From the NCBI GenBank assembly GCA_050186725.1, contig JBFWYG010000002.1, positions 62,001 to 126,000 on the forward strand: 64,000 nt of DNA, given 5' to 3'. The translations under genes were made by a program, and so were the position numbers. The notes under the pieces were generated by a model. That model did not search any database. It saw only the letters and a program-made list of their open reading frames with translations, and was not told where the DNA came from. Position 1 is the first letter of the stretch. Each line of letters begins with the position of its first letter. Positions 1-9,126 of this stretch are shown here, one piece after another. The DNA is from JADJYF01 sp050186725. Lineage in GTDB: Bacteria > Pseudomonadota > Gammaproteobacteria > Ga0077536.

Positions 1-153
1 TGCGCCGGCTTCTCGATCCTGATGCTGTCGAACTTCACGCCCAGCATCCTGTTCGGCCTGCTGACCACCATCGCGATGGGCATCGCCATCCTGGCCGCGC
101 TGACCTTGATGCCGAAGCTGCTCCTGATGTGGGAGCCGTTTCGCAAGGCGTGA
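1..153 (+). CDS. RND/MMPL-family exporter, C-terminal fragment
   Basis: The window opens inside this gene; only the last 50 residues are visible. They form one long hydrophobic helical stretch containing SNFTPSILFGLLTT and LTLMPKLLLMW, followed by a short charged tail and a TGA stop. This resembles the last transmembrane helices of RND-superfamily (MMPL-type) exporters, where a phenylalanine-rich helix pair ends in L-LP-LL. Members move lipids or hydrophobic compounds across the inner membrane. It differs from the C-termini of the two RND proteins further on, so it is a third, distinct member. The call rests on a short segment. Confidence 0.55.
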   Translation, partial: CAGFSILMLSNFTPSILFGLLTTIAMGIAILAALTLMPKLLLMWEPFRKA

Positions 154-164
154 TCGACGCCGTG

Positions 165-246
165 CATGGCGGGTTGAAATTCGCCCTGCAGACCGACTGC
201 GATCGGTCGCGCACGGGGCCCTTGTAGGGCCGATTTCAATCGGCCA
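165..246. repeat. Dispersed hairpin repeats, families B (degenerate) and A
   Basis: Right after the exporter stop lies a degenerate family B copy (165-190, GGCGGGTTGAAA then TTCGCC). It is followed by a full family A copy at 224-246, core GTAGGGCCGATTTCAATCGG. Each is a small inverted repeat: GGCCGATT pairs with AATCGGCC around TTC, and GGCGGGTT pairs with AACCCGCC. The same two sequences recur at about ten places in the window, always between genes or at gene ends. Confidence 0.85.
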
Positions 247-279
247 GGCACGGCGCCGGATGCGGGAACACACGCCCTC

Positions 280-689
280 TCACCCCGCCCGCGTCGCTCC
301 GACCATCACCGCCGCCATCACGCAGGGCCGATCGCTACGATTCTGCCAGCGGTGACGCGTGCCGTTCTGCACCACGCAGTCGCCGGCGCGTACGCAGCGT
401 TCCGCGCCGTCGTCGAGTTCGAGCCACACTTCGCTGCTCAGCATCACGACGAAGTCGAGCGTGTCGGTGGTGTGCATGCCATGCGCGTCCTTCTCGTGGG
501 CATGGCCCAGTCCCGGCACCTTGGCGTTGTATTCCGCGCGCAGCGCTTCCCGGCAGGTAGGTGCTGACGCCGAGCGAGGGATCGCCGCCAGCGCGTGGCA
601 CCAGAGGCGCGGCGCCGGTGGTCCACAGGGTGTTCAGCTTCCGGCCCGGCCTTGCCGGCCACGTCGTGACCGGTGACGATGCGTCGCAT
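280..689 (-). pseudogene. Cupin-domain protein, broken by two frameshifts
   Basis: Three pieces in different minus-strand frames join into one cupin. The N-terminal piece (MRRIVTGHDVAGKAG) starts at ATG 689 behind a GAGGAG ribosome site. The middle piece (RKLNTLWTTGAAPLVPRAGG to VSTYLPG) is in a second frame. The C-terminal piece (AEYNAKVPGLGHAHEKDA, HGMHTTDTLDFVVMLSSEV, NGTRHRWQNRSDRPC) is in a third. The last piece holds the cupin barrel with the HGMHTTDT metal-binding region and the RAGDCVVQNGTRH second motif. Related intact proteins of about 150-180 residues have all three parts in one frame. Either the gene is decayed or the assembly has two indels between about 540 and 660. No activity can be inferred. 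Confidence 0.75.
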
Positions 690-836
690 GGCGACAGGCT
701 CCTCATCTGTTTCCGGCAATTGCTGGTCGGGCTTCAGCCCGACATTGCCGGCGACGTCGAGGTCACACTCGGACGCGCTGCATCGTCAACACACACGGGG
801 GCGATTTGCCCCAGCACTTCACCCAGGAGCAAGTCC

Positions 837-2045
837 ATGCAGCAACTCGTCATCATCGGCGGCGGCTTCGCCGGCCTGTGGGCCGCGCTGGTCGCGGCGC
901 GCGAAGCGCACGTCGCCGACCGGCCGCTGGCCATCACCCTGGTCGCGCCCGATGACGCGCTGACCGTGCGTCCGCGGCTCTACGAGCCCTTCACACCAGC
1001 CTTCCGCGCGCCCTTCGCGCCGCTGTTCGAGCCGCTTGGCATCGCCCAGCTGCGCGCCCACGCGACCGATCTCGATACCGTCGCGCGATGCGTCCGGGTC
1101 CAGCTTGCCGACGGCGCGTCGCGTGACCTGCCCTACGATCGCGTGGTGCTCGCGGCCGGCAGCCGCCAGGCGCCGCTGCCCGTAGCCGGCGCCGCCGAAC
1201 ATGCGCTCGACCTCGACACTTACGTCGCCGCGGAACGCTTCCACGCGCATCTCGCGGCCGTCGTCGCGGCGCCCGTCTCGCCGGCGACCTCGACCTTCGT
1301 CGTGATCGGCGGCGGCTTCACCGGCATCGAGATGGCCTGCGAACTGCGCCGCCACCTGCGCGCGCTCGGCGCCACCGCGGCCGCGCGCGACGCGCGGGTG
1401 GTGCTGGTCGAGCGCGCCACCGAAATCGGGCCGGAACTCGGCGCCGGTCCGCGCGCGACCATCCTCGAGGCTCTGCAGCACTGCGGCGTGGAACTGCGAC
1501 TCGGCGCGCAGGTATCACGTATCGAGGCCGACGCGGTCACCTTCCAGGATGGCGAACGCCTGCCCTGCGCGACCACCGTCATCGCCACCGGCCTGCGCGC
1601 CCATCCACTCACCGGCGGCCTGGGCGTGGAACTCGATGGGCAGGGCCGGCTGCCGGTGGACGAACATCTGGAGGTGATCGGCGCGCCGGGGGTGTATGCC
1701 GCCGGCGACCTGGCGCGCGCGCGCGTCGATGACGCGGGCCATGTCGCGCTGATGTCCTGCCAGCATGCCGTGCCCCAGGGCAAGCACGCCGGCTACAACG
1801 CCGCCCACGCCCTGCTGGGCCTCGCGCCGCGGGCCTACCGCCAGCCGGACTACGTCACTTGCCTGGATCTCGGCGACTACGGCGCGGTGTTCACCACCGG
1901 GTGGGAACGCACGGTGGCGCAGGCGGGCGCGGACGTGAAGGCGCTGAAGCAGACCGTCAACACCCAGTGGATCTACCCGCCAAAAGGCGACCTCGAGACG
2001 CTGCTCGCGGCCTGCGACATCGACGCGCCCTGGCCACCCGTGTAG
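837..2045 (+). CDS. NAD(P)/FAD-dependent oxidoreductase (NDH-2-like)
   Basis: A 402-residue pyridine-nucleotide-disulfide-type flavoprotein. It has an N-terminal FAD-binding GGGFAG (about residues 7-12), a second dinucleotide fold IGGGFTGIEMA (about 157-167) for NAD(P)H, and a third FAD motif GVYAAGDLA (about 285-293). Domain order and length fit single-subunit NADH dehydrogenase/carotenoid-reductase-like proteins that pass electrons from NADH to quinones at the inner membrane. The ATG at 837 is preceded by AGGAGC at 825-830; the frame is open further upstream, but that part has no FAD motif. The TAG stop lies in a family C repeat (GTAGGTCGGACTT). The true acceptor cannot be read from sequence. 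Confidence 0.85.
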   Translation: MQQLVIIGGGFAGLWAALVAAREAHVADRPLAITLVAPDDALTVRPRLYEPFTPAFRAPFAPLFEPLGIAQLRAHATDLDTVARCVRVQLADGASRDLPYDRVVLAAGSRQAPLPVAGAAEHALDLDTYVAAERFHAHLAAVVAAPVSPATSTFVVIGGGFTGIEMACELRRHLRALGATAAARDARVVLVERATEIGPELGAGPRATILEALQHCGVELRLGAQVSRIEADAVTFQDGERLPCATTVIATGLRAHPLTGGLGVELDGQGRLPVDEHLEVIGAPGVYAAGDLARARVDDAGHVALMSCQHAVPQGKHAGYNAAHALLGLAPRAYRQPDYVTCLDLGDYGAVFTTGWERTVAQAGADVKALKQTVNTQWIYPPKGDLETLLAACDIDAPWPPV

Positions 2046-2106
2046 GTCGGACTTGCACCCGACATTCCAACGCTAGCTGGGACAGACCCCGTGCGGGGTC
2101 TGTCCC
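2042..2106. repeat. Family C repeat followed by a 12-bp-stem hairpin
   Basis: Positions 2042-2065 are a family C copy (GTAGGTCGGACTTGCACCCG then ACAT), which includes the stop of the upstream flavoprotein. Positions 2079-2106 form a perfect inverted repeat: GGGACAGACCCC, loop GTGC, GGGGTCTGTCCC. Almost the same hairpin recurs at 10350-10371, and GGGACAGACC also appears at 49575-49692, so this is a dispersed element. Without a T run on the plus strand it is a poor intrinsic terminator, but it sits between convergent genes. Confidence 0.8.
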
Positions 2107-2111
2107 TTCCC

Positions 2112-2140
2112 CAAAAAAATGGCGCCCCGAAGGGCGCCAT
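2112..2140 (-). terminator. Intrinsic terminator of the minus-strand RND gene
   Basis: Read on the minus strand, ATGGCGCCC pairs with GGGCGCCAT around a TTCG loop (plus strand 2119-2140) and is followed at once by seven T residues (2112-2118). A 9-bp GC-rich stem with a UUCG-type loop and a U run is a textbook rho-independent terminator. It begins 27 bp beyond the stop at 2167. Confidence 0.9.
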
Positions 2141-2166
2141 GGCAGAGCGAAACCGGGCGTCCTGCC

Positions 2167-4608
2167 TCAGATCGATGTTTTGGCGAGAGCGTCTGCCTGC
2201 CAGCCACCGAGGTTGCGGTCGCGCAGGGTGTCGGAATCGTCGATGTGCGAGTCCATGACGAACTTCGGCTTGAACACCCGGATCCACAGCGGGATCACGG
2301 TGATGGCGCCGATCATGTTGCTGGTCAGGAGCAGGCACAGGAGCAGCGCCATCTCGCTGTTGAAGCGCAGCGAGGAACCCGGGATCCAGTAGATGATGCC
2401 CGCCATCACGGTCATGCCGGTGAAGAGGATGGCCGCGCCGGTGGTGCGCATCGAGGTGACGATGGCGTCCAGCAGCGAGCGATGGCGCATCTCCTCCTTC
2501 AGGCGGTCGAGCATGTAGATCGCGTAGTCGACGCCGACGCCGATACCCACCGAGGTCACCGGCAGCGTGTTGACGTTGAGACCGATGTCGCGAATGGTCA
2601 TGAACGCGCGGTTGGTCATCACGCAGATGATCAAGAGCACGAACACCATGAGCCCGGCGAAGATCGAGCGATAGGCGATCATGATGGCCAGCGTCACCAG
2701 GGTGATGATGGTGATGGTCATCTTGAGGTCCGAGATCTCGGTCTCCTCGTTGGCCGCCGCCGTCGTACCGATGATGCCGCCCGCGAGCAGCGGGGTCACG
2801 CCTTCCATCTTGTGCGTCTCCAGGAAGGCCTTGGCCTTGGCGACCGCCTCGGACACCGTCTGGCCGGTCGCGTCCTTGTAGAACACCGTGAAGTTCGCGA
2901 TGCGGCCCTCCAAGTCCATGTACTCCAGGATCACGCCCGGCACCGCCGCGCCCGCCTCGTACATGAACAGCGTGTTGCCGATGTCCTTCTGCGTCGCGGG
3001 GATCAGCGACCAGCGCGGGTCGTCGTAGTGATACAGGCGGTTGATCGAGCGCACCAGGTGCGGAATGTCGCGCGTGCCGCCGAAGTTGGAGGTGCCGGCC
3101 ATGTAGCGACCGAACTCTTCCATCATCGCGACCACCTCAGGGTCCTTCATCTTGTGGGGCTCGTTGCCCTCGAAGAAGATGTTGAACTGGTTCGCGCCGG
3201 CGAAACGATCGGCAATGGTCTTGGCCGCGACGTTGTACTCCTGGTCCTGGAACAGGATGGGCGAACCAGGCTGCTTCTCGCCGATGTCGACGTGCCAGCC
3301 GAACCAGAACGCCCACACGGTGAGCGCGATGGCGCCCACGAAGATGGTCGAGGAGGCCTTCGGCCCGACCAGGAACACGCCCATGTTGTGCATCATGCGC
3401 GACGGCAGGTGCTTGTGCTCTTCCTGCACGGTGACCTTGGGCGTCGGCAGCACGGACATGATGAGCGGCACCAGCACCGCCACTGTGATCAGGTTCGACG
3501 CGCCCCAGAACGAGCAGTAGATGCCGAGCTTGGCGATCAGCGGCATGGAGGACAGGGCCAGCACCAGCAGCGCCATGGCGTCGGCCAGGATGCCGAGACC
3601 CGCCGGCAGGATCAGCTCGCCCATGGCGATGCGCACCGCCTGTTCCTTCTCGCGCCCGACGCGAATTTCGTCGTAGTAGCGCTCCATCATCTGCACGCAG
3701 TGACTGGCCGTTCGCGCCGATATGAGGATCGGTACCACCAGGATCAGCGGGTCCAGGTTGTAGTGCATCCAGCCGACAAAGCCGAGGCCCCAGATGGCCG
3801 ACAGCGCCGTGCCGAGCGTCGGCACCACCACGCCCGTGACCGAGCCGAAGTGAATCCAGAGCAGCAGCACCATCACCGCGCCGGTGACGCCGAAGATGGT
3901 CTTCAACTCCTTCGAGTAGAAGTAGATCCAGCCCTTCAGCATCGGCTCGCCGGCGATGTAGAGCCGCGTCTGCCCGTCCTTCTCCACCTCTTCCTTCAAG
4001 CTCTGCAGCTTGGTGTGGATGTCGACGTAGTTCAGGCGCTCTTCGTCGAAGCCGGCGACCACCAGCGCGGCGCGGCCGTCGGTGGATAGATAAGTGCCGT
4101 AGACGATGTCGTTGTTGAACGATTCCTCGCGCAGTTGCTTCAGCGCCTCGGGATCGGTCGGCAAATCCTTGGGCAACACCGACTCGGACTTGATCAGACC
4201 GCCGGCCGTGGTGCGGATGCGACGGATCTTGGGATGCGCGATGCTCGCCACCTGGTAGTGGTTCACGCCGGCGATCAGGTCCACCTGCTCGGTGATGTGC
4301 ACGATCTTCTTCAGCGTGTCGTGGGTGAACACGTCGCCGTTGGGATCAGTGACCTCCAGCGCCATGGTCACCACGTTGGCGCCGCCGAAGGTCTGCTTCA
4401 TGCGGTTGTAGTTGACGATGTACTCGTGCTTGGCGGGCAGCAGGTCGGCGAAGCGCGAGAACACTTCGATCTTCGGGATGTGCAGGGCGAGCATGATGGT
4501 CGGGACCAGGATCACCGCGAAGGAGAACCACTTGCGGTCCATCATCCAGTTCGCGATGGCGTGACCACGCGTGATGCGTGGCGGCGGTGGCGGCACGACC
4601 GAACTCAT
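2167..4608 (-). CDS. RND/MMPL-family transporter 1
   Basis: An 813-residue inner-membrane protein of the RND superfamily, MMPL / sterol-sensing-domain branch. An N-terminal helix (about residues 28-48) is followed by a periplasmic domain with FSRFADLLP and NRMKQTFGGANVV. Two blocks of membrane helices follow: LDPLILVVPILISARTASHC in the first, and NTLPVTSVGIGVGVDYAIYM, with its conserved acidic residue, in the second. Related proteins export lipids, hopanoids or other hydrophobic molecules. ATG 4608 gives the usual short cytoplasmic N-terminus. It is a close paralogue of the gene at 4946-7399, which is upstream on the same strand. A strong terminator follows. Substrate unknown. Confidence 0.88.
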   Translation of the reverse strand: MSSVVPPPPPRITRGHAIANWMMDRKWFSFAVILVPTIMLALHIPKIEVFSRFADLLPAKHEYIVNYNRMKQTFGGANVVTMALEVTDPNGDVFTHDTLKKIVHITEQVDLIAGVNHYQVASIAHPKIRRIRTTAGGLIKSESVLPKDLPTDPEALKQLREESFNNDIVYGTYLSTDGRAALVVAGFDEERLNYVDIHTKLQSLKEEVEKDGQTRLYIAGEPMLKGWIYFYSKELKTIFGVTGAVMVLLLWIHFGSVTGVVVPTLGTALSAIWGLGFVGWMHYNLDPLILVVPILISARTASHCVQMMERYYDEIRVGREKEQAVRIAMGELILPAGLGILADAMALLVLALSSMPLIAKLGIYCSFWGASNLITVAVLVPLIMSVLPTPKVTVQEEHKHLPSRMMHNMGVFLVGPKASSTIFVGAIALTVWAFWFGWHVDIGEKQPGSPILFQDQEYNVAAKTIADRFAGANQFNIFFEGNEPHKMKDPEVVAMMEEFGRYMAGTSNFGGTRDIPHLVRSINRLYHYDDPRWSLIPATQKDIGNTLFMYEAGAAVPGVILEYMDLEGRIANFTVFYKDATGQTVSEAVAKAKAFLETHKMEGVTPLLAGGIIGTTAAANEETEISDLKMTITIITLVTLAIMIAYRSIFAGLMVFVLLIICVMTNRAFMTIRDIGLNVNTLPVTSVGIGVGVDYAIYMLDRLKEEMRHRSLLDAIVTSMRTTGAAILFTGMTVMAGIIYWIPGSSLRFNSEMALLLCLLLTSNMIGAITVIPLWIRVFKPKFVMDSHIDDSDTLRDRNLGGWQADALAKTSI

Positions 4609-4945
4609 AAGCGACTACTCCTGCGAATCTGCGCAACTAGGGGCCAGGGAACCGCGGGTTCCCCTCGAACGCACCCGCGCAGCGTGCCCGATGCCTGGAT
4701 GGCCGTTGCGCCGGCCGTCGGGACCATCGTCGATGTCGCGCAGGTCAGTGGTGCCATGGCGGCGACCTGTAGGTATCCCCCCCTGCGGCGGTCGCGGCAC
4801 CGGGCGGGAGTATATGCGCGATGTTGGGGCGCGCCTAGGCATTGTGCGGTCGAGGGCCGGGCGCCGACGCGCGACGTCCCAGGACGCGACACGCGGGGCC
4901 GCGACGCCTGCACGAGTGCACGGTCGCCCGCCTTCGACCGGTCGC
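4609..4945. other. Spacer between the two RND genes, no gene seen
   Basis: These 337 bases separate two same-strand RND genes. They are GC-rich with one pyrimidine run (TATCCCCCCCTGCGG near 4777). I see no convincing reading frame, repeat or terminator. The length would allow transporter 1 its own promoter on the minus strand, but no clear -35/-10 pair is visible. Confidence 0.4.
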
Positions 4946-7399
4946 CTAGCCAGCGTCGCGACCAGGTGCCGCACTACCGGACATGAACGCGCGCGACGCG
5001 GCGTCGCCGGTCGCGCAGTCGTCCCGGTGGGCGCGCAGGATGAAGCGCGGCCGCGTGATCCGCACCAGGAGCGGCAGCAGGGTCACCGCACCCAGCATGT
5101 GACTGGCGGTCAGAAGGCCCAGCAGCAGGGCCATCTCGGCAGTGAAGCGCAGCGAAGAGGCCGGCACCCACCAGGCGATGCCGGCCAGCACCGTCACCGC
5201 GGTGAACAGCACCGCCGCGCCGGTGGTGGCCAGCGCCACGCGCAGGGCGTCGTCGAGCTGGCGGTGACGCACTTCCTCGCGGATGCGGTCCAGCATGTAG
5301 ATGGCGTAGTCGACGCCGAGCCCGACGCCGACCGCGGTCACCGGCAGGGTGTTGACGTTGAGCCCGATGCCGCGCAGGCCCATGTAGGCACGATTGATCA
5401 GCACCGCCACCGCCAGCACCGCGAAGACGAGCAGCGCCGCGCTGACCGAACGATAGGTGACCAGCACCGCCGCCATCACCATGGCGATGATCAGCACCGT
5501 CTGGCGCAGCTCCGACAGCGCCACCTCCTCGTTGGCCGCGGCCGTGGCGCCGACGATGCCGCCGGCGAAGCACGCGGTCACGCCCGCGACGTGATGTTCG
5601 TCCAGCCAGCGGTGCGCGGCGGCCAGCGCCCCCTGTATGGTCGGCCCGGTGGCGTCCCTGAAGAACACCACGAAGTTGGCCACGCGCCCCTCGAAGTCGA
5701 GATACTCGGTGATCACGCCCGGCACCGCGGCGCCGGCCTGGTACATGAACAGCGTGTTGCCGATGTCGTTCTGCGTGCGCGGCACGAGCGACCAGCGTGG
5801 ATCGTCGTAGTGGTACAGGCGGTTGACCGCGCGCACCAGGCTCGCGATGTCGCGCGTGCCCCCGACCCCGGGTTGCGCCGCCATGAAGCGCGCGAAGTCC
5901 TCCATGTGGCGCACGACCTCGGGATGCTTGATGCGCTCAGGCTGGTCGGCCTCGAAGTAGATCGACAGCTGGCTCGCGCCGGCGAAACGCGCGGCGATGT
6001 GGCGCGCGGCGACGTTGTACGCGGCCTGCGGGTAGAGGATCGGCGAGCCGGCACGCTCCTCGCCGATGAGCTGGGTGCGGCCGAACCAGGCGCTCAGCGC
6101 CACCACCAGCAGGCAGGCGAGCAGCAGCGGCCGCGTGCCGCGCGGTCCGGTCAGGAAGCGCGCGAAGCTCGCCATCAGGCGCGCGTAGACATGGCGCTCG
6201 AACGCCACGCGGTGGGTGGCCGGCAGCGGCAGCCAGGACAGCACCAGCGGCACGAGCAGCACCACGGTCACGAGGTTGCTGAACGACCAGAAGGCCGCGA
6301 AGAAGCCGAGCTTCGCGATCAGCGGGATGGACGACACGGTCAGCACCAGCAGGCCGACCACGTCGGTGAAGATGCCGACCGCGGCCGGCACCATCAGCTC
6401 CGCCATGCAGGTCTCCACCGCCGGTCCGCGCGCGGCGCCGAGTCGAATCTCGTCGTGGTAGCGCTCCATCATCTGCACGCAGTGGCTCGCGGTGCGCGCC
6501 GAGATGATCATCGGCACCACCAGGATCAGCGGGTCGAGGTTGTAGCCGAGCCAGGCGACGAAGCCCAAGCCCCAGACGGTCGACAGCGCCGTGCCCATGA
6601 GCGGGATCAGCACCCCGGCGAGACTGCGGAAATGGAGATACAGCAGCAGCGCCATCACCGCCAGCGTCATGCCGAAGATGCCGCGCAGCTCGTGGGCGTG
6701 GTGGTAGATCCAGCCCTTCAGCATGGGCTCGCCGGCGATGTAAAGCCGGGTCTCGCCGTCCCGCTCCACCTCGCGCTGCAGTTCGCGCAGACGCTCGAAG
6801 ATGCGCCGGTAGTCGAGCCGCTCCTCGTCGAAGCCTGCCACCACCAGCGCGGCGCGCCCGTCGGTGGCGACGTAGGTGCCGTACACGATGTCGTTGTTGA
6901 AGGCCTCCTCGCGCAGGCGCTTCAGCGCGGCCGGGTCGCGCGGGATTTCGAGGGGCAGCACCGGTGTCGACTTGATGGTGCCGGTCGCGGTGGTCTCCAC
7001 GCGCCGCACCTTGCCATGGGCGATGCTCGCCACCTGGTAGTGATTGACCCCCGGCAGCTTGTCCACCTCGTCGGTCAGGAGACGCAGCTTGGCGAGCGTG
7101 GCATGGGTGAAGATGTCGCCCTCGCCCACCACTTCCAGCGACATCGCCACCACGTTGGCGCCGCCGAAGGTGGCCTTCATGCGGTTGTAGACCTGGATGT
7201 AGGGGTGTTCCTGCGGTAGCAGGTCGGCGAAGCGCGAATAGATCTCGAGTCGCGGCAGCGCGCCGGCCAGAAGCAACGTGGGCAGGACGACGAACAGCAG
7301 GCTGGTCCAGCGATGCGCCAGGCACCAGGCGGCGAGGCGCCGGGAACGCGGCGTGGGATGGGGCGCGGGCACGACTCTCCTCGGCACGATGGCTTTCAC
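4946..7399 (-). CDS. RND/MMPL-family transporter 2
   Basis: About 817 residues and clearly paralogous to transporter 1. The shared blocks are in the same order: YSRFADLLPQ, NNDIVYGTYV, GEPMLKGWIYHH, VPMIISARTASHCVQMMERY and NTLPVTAVGVGLGVDYAIYM. It has the same two-repeat RND topology with large periplasmic loops. I chose GTG 7399 because it gives an N-terminus of about 20 residues before the first helix, matching the paralogue. An ATG at 7459 would also work but leaves only 23 bp to the divergent selO start. The likely role is export of a lipid or hydrophobic compound. The pair looks like a tandem duplication that later diverged. Confidence 0.87.
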   Translation of the reverse strand: MKAIVPRRVVPAPHPTPRSRRLAAWCLAHRWTSLLFVVLPTLLLAGALPRLEIYSRFADLLPQEHPYIQVYNRMKATFGGANVVAMSLEVVGEGDIFTHATLAKLRLLTDEVDKLPGVNHYQVASIAHGKVRRVETTATGTIKSTPVLPLEIPRDPAALKRLREEAFNNDIVYGTYVATDGRAALVVAGFDEERLDYRRIFERLRELQREVERDGETRLYIAGEPMLKGWIYHHAHELRGIFGMTLAVMALLLYLHFRSLAGVLIPLMGTALSTVWGLGFVAWLGYNLDPLILVVPMIISARTASHCVQMMERYHDEIRLGAARGPAVETCMAELMVPAAVGIFTDVVGLLVLTVSSIPLIAKLGFFAAFWSFSNLVTVVLLVPLVLSWLPLPATHRVAFERHVYARLMASFARFLTGPRGTRPLLLACLLVVALSAWFGRTQLIGEERAGSPILYPQAAYNVAARHIAARFAGASQLSIYFEADQPERIKHPEVVRHMEDFARFMAAQPGVGGTRDIASLVRAVNRLYHYDDPRWSLVPRTQNDIGNTLFMYQAGAAVPGVITEYLDFEGRVANFVVFFRDATGPTIQGALAAAHRWLDEHHVAGVTACFAGGIVGATAAANEEVALSELRQTVLIIAMVMAAVLVTYRSVSAALLVFAVLAVAVLINRAYMGLRGIGLNVNTLPVTAVGVGLGVDYAIYMLDRIREEVRHRQLDDALRVALATTGAAVLFTAVTVLAGIAWWVPASSLRFTAEMALLLGLLTASHMLGAVTLLPLLVRITRPRFILRAHRDDCATGDAASRAFMSGSAAPGRDAG

Positions 7400-7482
7400 G
7401 GTGCGTCCCGCCGACACGCCGGGCGGCACCGGCGGTGCTACCCTAAGCGACCCCGGCATCGGTCACAACCGCGAGCGCTCCC

Positions 7483-9117
7483 ATGAACGCGCAACCCGAA
7501 TTCCCCGCCTTGGCGCGCCTGCGCTTCGACAATCGCTTCGTCGCCGAGCTGCCGGCCGATCCCGAGACACAGAACTTTCGCCGCCAGGTGGCTGGCGCGT
7601 GCTACTCACGGGTCGCGCCCACGCCGGTCGCCGCACCGGCGCTGGTCGCCTGCGCGCGCGAGGTCGCGGCGCTGCTCGATCTCGAAGAACACGACTGCCA
7701 GGGCGCGGACTTCACCGCCGTGTTCGCCGGTAACACGCTGCTGCCCGGCATGGACGCTTACGCCACCTGCTACGGCGGGCACCAGTTCGGCCACTGGGCC
7801 GGGCAGCTGGGCGACGGCCGCGCGATCAACCTCGGCGAGATAGTGAACAGCGCCGGGCAGCGCTGGGCGCTGCAGCTGAAGGGCGCCGGGCCCACGCCCT
7901 ACTCGCGCGGCGCCGATGGTCTGGCCGTCCTGCGCTCCTCGGTGCGCGAGTTCCTGTGCAGCGAGGCCATGCATCATCTCGGCGTGCCGACCACCCGCGC
8001 GCTCTCCTTCGTCACGACCGGCGAGCAGGTGATGCGCGACATGTTCTACGACGGCCGTCCGCGCCTCGAGCCGGGCGCGGTCGTGTGCCGCGTGGCGCCG
8101 TCCTTCACGCGCTTCGGGCATTTCGAGATCCACGCCGCGCGCGGCGACCTCGCGACCCTCGAGCGCCTGGTGAGCTTCACCCTGCGCACGGAGTATCCCG
8201 AGCTCGGTTACGACCCGGACGCGCCGCTCGCGGCGCGCCGCGAAGCCATCACGCGCTGGCTGGCCGAGATCTGCAGGCGCACCGCGGTGATGATCGCGAA
8301 GTGGATGCAGGTCGGCTTCGTGCACGGCGTGATGAACACCGACAACATGTCCATCCTCGGCCTGACCATCGACTACGGTCCCTACGGCTGGCTCGAGAAT
8401 TTCGACCCGGACTGGACCCCCAACACCACGGACGCCGAGCGCCGCCGCTACCGCTACGGCCAGCAGCCGCAGATCGCGCTGTGGAACCTGGTGCAGCTCG
8501 CCAACGCGCTGCATCCGCTCGTCGAGGACATCCCGCCGCTCGAGGCCGCGTTGGAGACCTACCGCGGCGCCTACGCCGAGGCCTGGAGCACGGGCATGGC
8601 CGCGAAGCTTGGACTCGCCACGCTCGCGGGTCAGGGCGACGAGGCGCTGCTGGACGAACTGCTGGCACTGCTCGGCCAGGTCGAGACCGACATGACGCTG
8701 TTCTTCCGCGCGCTCGCCGACTTCGAACCACCGAGCGAGGGCGCGCCAGACCTCGAGGTCTTTCTCGCGCTGGTCGGCGAGGCCTACTACATACCCACGC
8801 AGCTCGACACGGACTACCGCGCGCGGCTCGCCGCCTGGCTCGCGAGTTACGCCGCGCGCCTGCGGGCCGATTCGCTGTCCGCGGCGCGCCGCCGCGAAGC
8901 GATGCGCGGCGCCAATCCGCGCTACGTGCTGCGCAATTACCTGGCGCAGCTCGCCATCGATGCCGCCGAGCAGGGCGACAACGGCAAGGTGCTGGAGCTG
9001 CTGGATACCCTGCGTCGTCCCTACGACGATCAGCCCGGCCGCGAGCACCTGGCCGCCAGGCGGCCCGACTGGGCCCGTCAGCGTGCCGGCTGCTCGATGC
9101 TGTCCTGCAGTTCCTGA
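7483..9117 (+). CDS. selO: Protein adenylyltransferase SelO
   Basis: A 544-residue member of the SelO/YdiU pseudokinase family, which transfers AMP from ATP to Ser, Thr or Tyr of target proteins and is linked to redox stress. Visible hallmarks are the nucleotide-site region ALQLKGAGPTPYSRGADG (about residues 130-147), SSVREFLCSEAMHHLG, the active-site segment HGVMNTDNMSI and DYGPYGW, and the redox-type tail CSMLSCSS at the C-terminus. The family is usually 480-550 residues. The ATG at 7483 has no clear ribosome site, but MNAQPEFPALARLRFDNRF fits the family start. The following phosphodiesterase gene begins 9 bp after its stop, so the two are probably cotranscribed. Confidence 0.95.
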   Translation: MNAQPEFPALARLRFDNRFVAELPADPETQNFRRQVAGACYSRVAPTPVAAPALVACAREVAALLDLEEHDCQGADFTAVFAGNTLLPGMDAYATCYGGHQFGHWAGQLGDGRAINLGEIVNSAGQRWALQLKGAGPTPYSRGADGLAVLRSSVREFLCSEAMHHLGVPTTRALSFVTTGEQVMRDMFYDGRPRLEPGAVVCRVAPSFTRFGHFEIHAARGDLATLERLVSFTLRTEYPELGYDPDAPLAARREAITRWLAEICRRTAVMIAKWMQVGFVHGVMNTDNMSILGLTIDYGPYGWLENFDPDWTPNTTDAERRRYRYGQQPQIALWNLVQLANALHPLVEDIPPLEAALETYRGAYAEAWSTGMAAKLGLATLAGQGDEALLDELLALLGQVETDMTLFFRALADFEPPSEGAPDLEVFLALVGEAYYIPTQLDTDYRARLAAWLASYAARLRADSLSAARRREAMRGANPRYVLRNYLAQLAIDAAEQGDNGKVLELLDTLRRPYDDQPGREHLAARRPDWARQRAGCSMLSCSS

Positions 9118-9126
9118 GGCACGACC

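Noticed and set aside
2079..2106. Hairpin taken as the terminator of the flavoprotein gene
   Set aside because: The stem is strong, but no T run follows on the plus strand and the same hairpin recurs elsewhere as a repeat. A true terminator for the opposite gene lies just beyond it.
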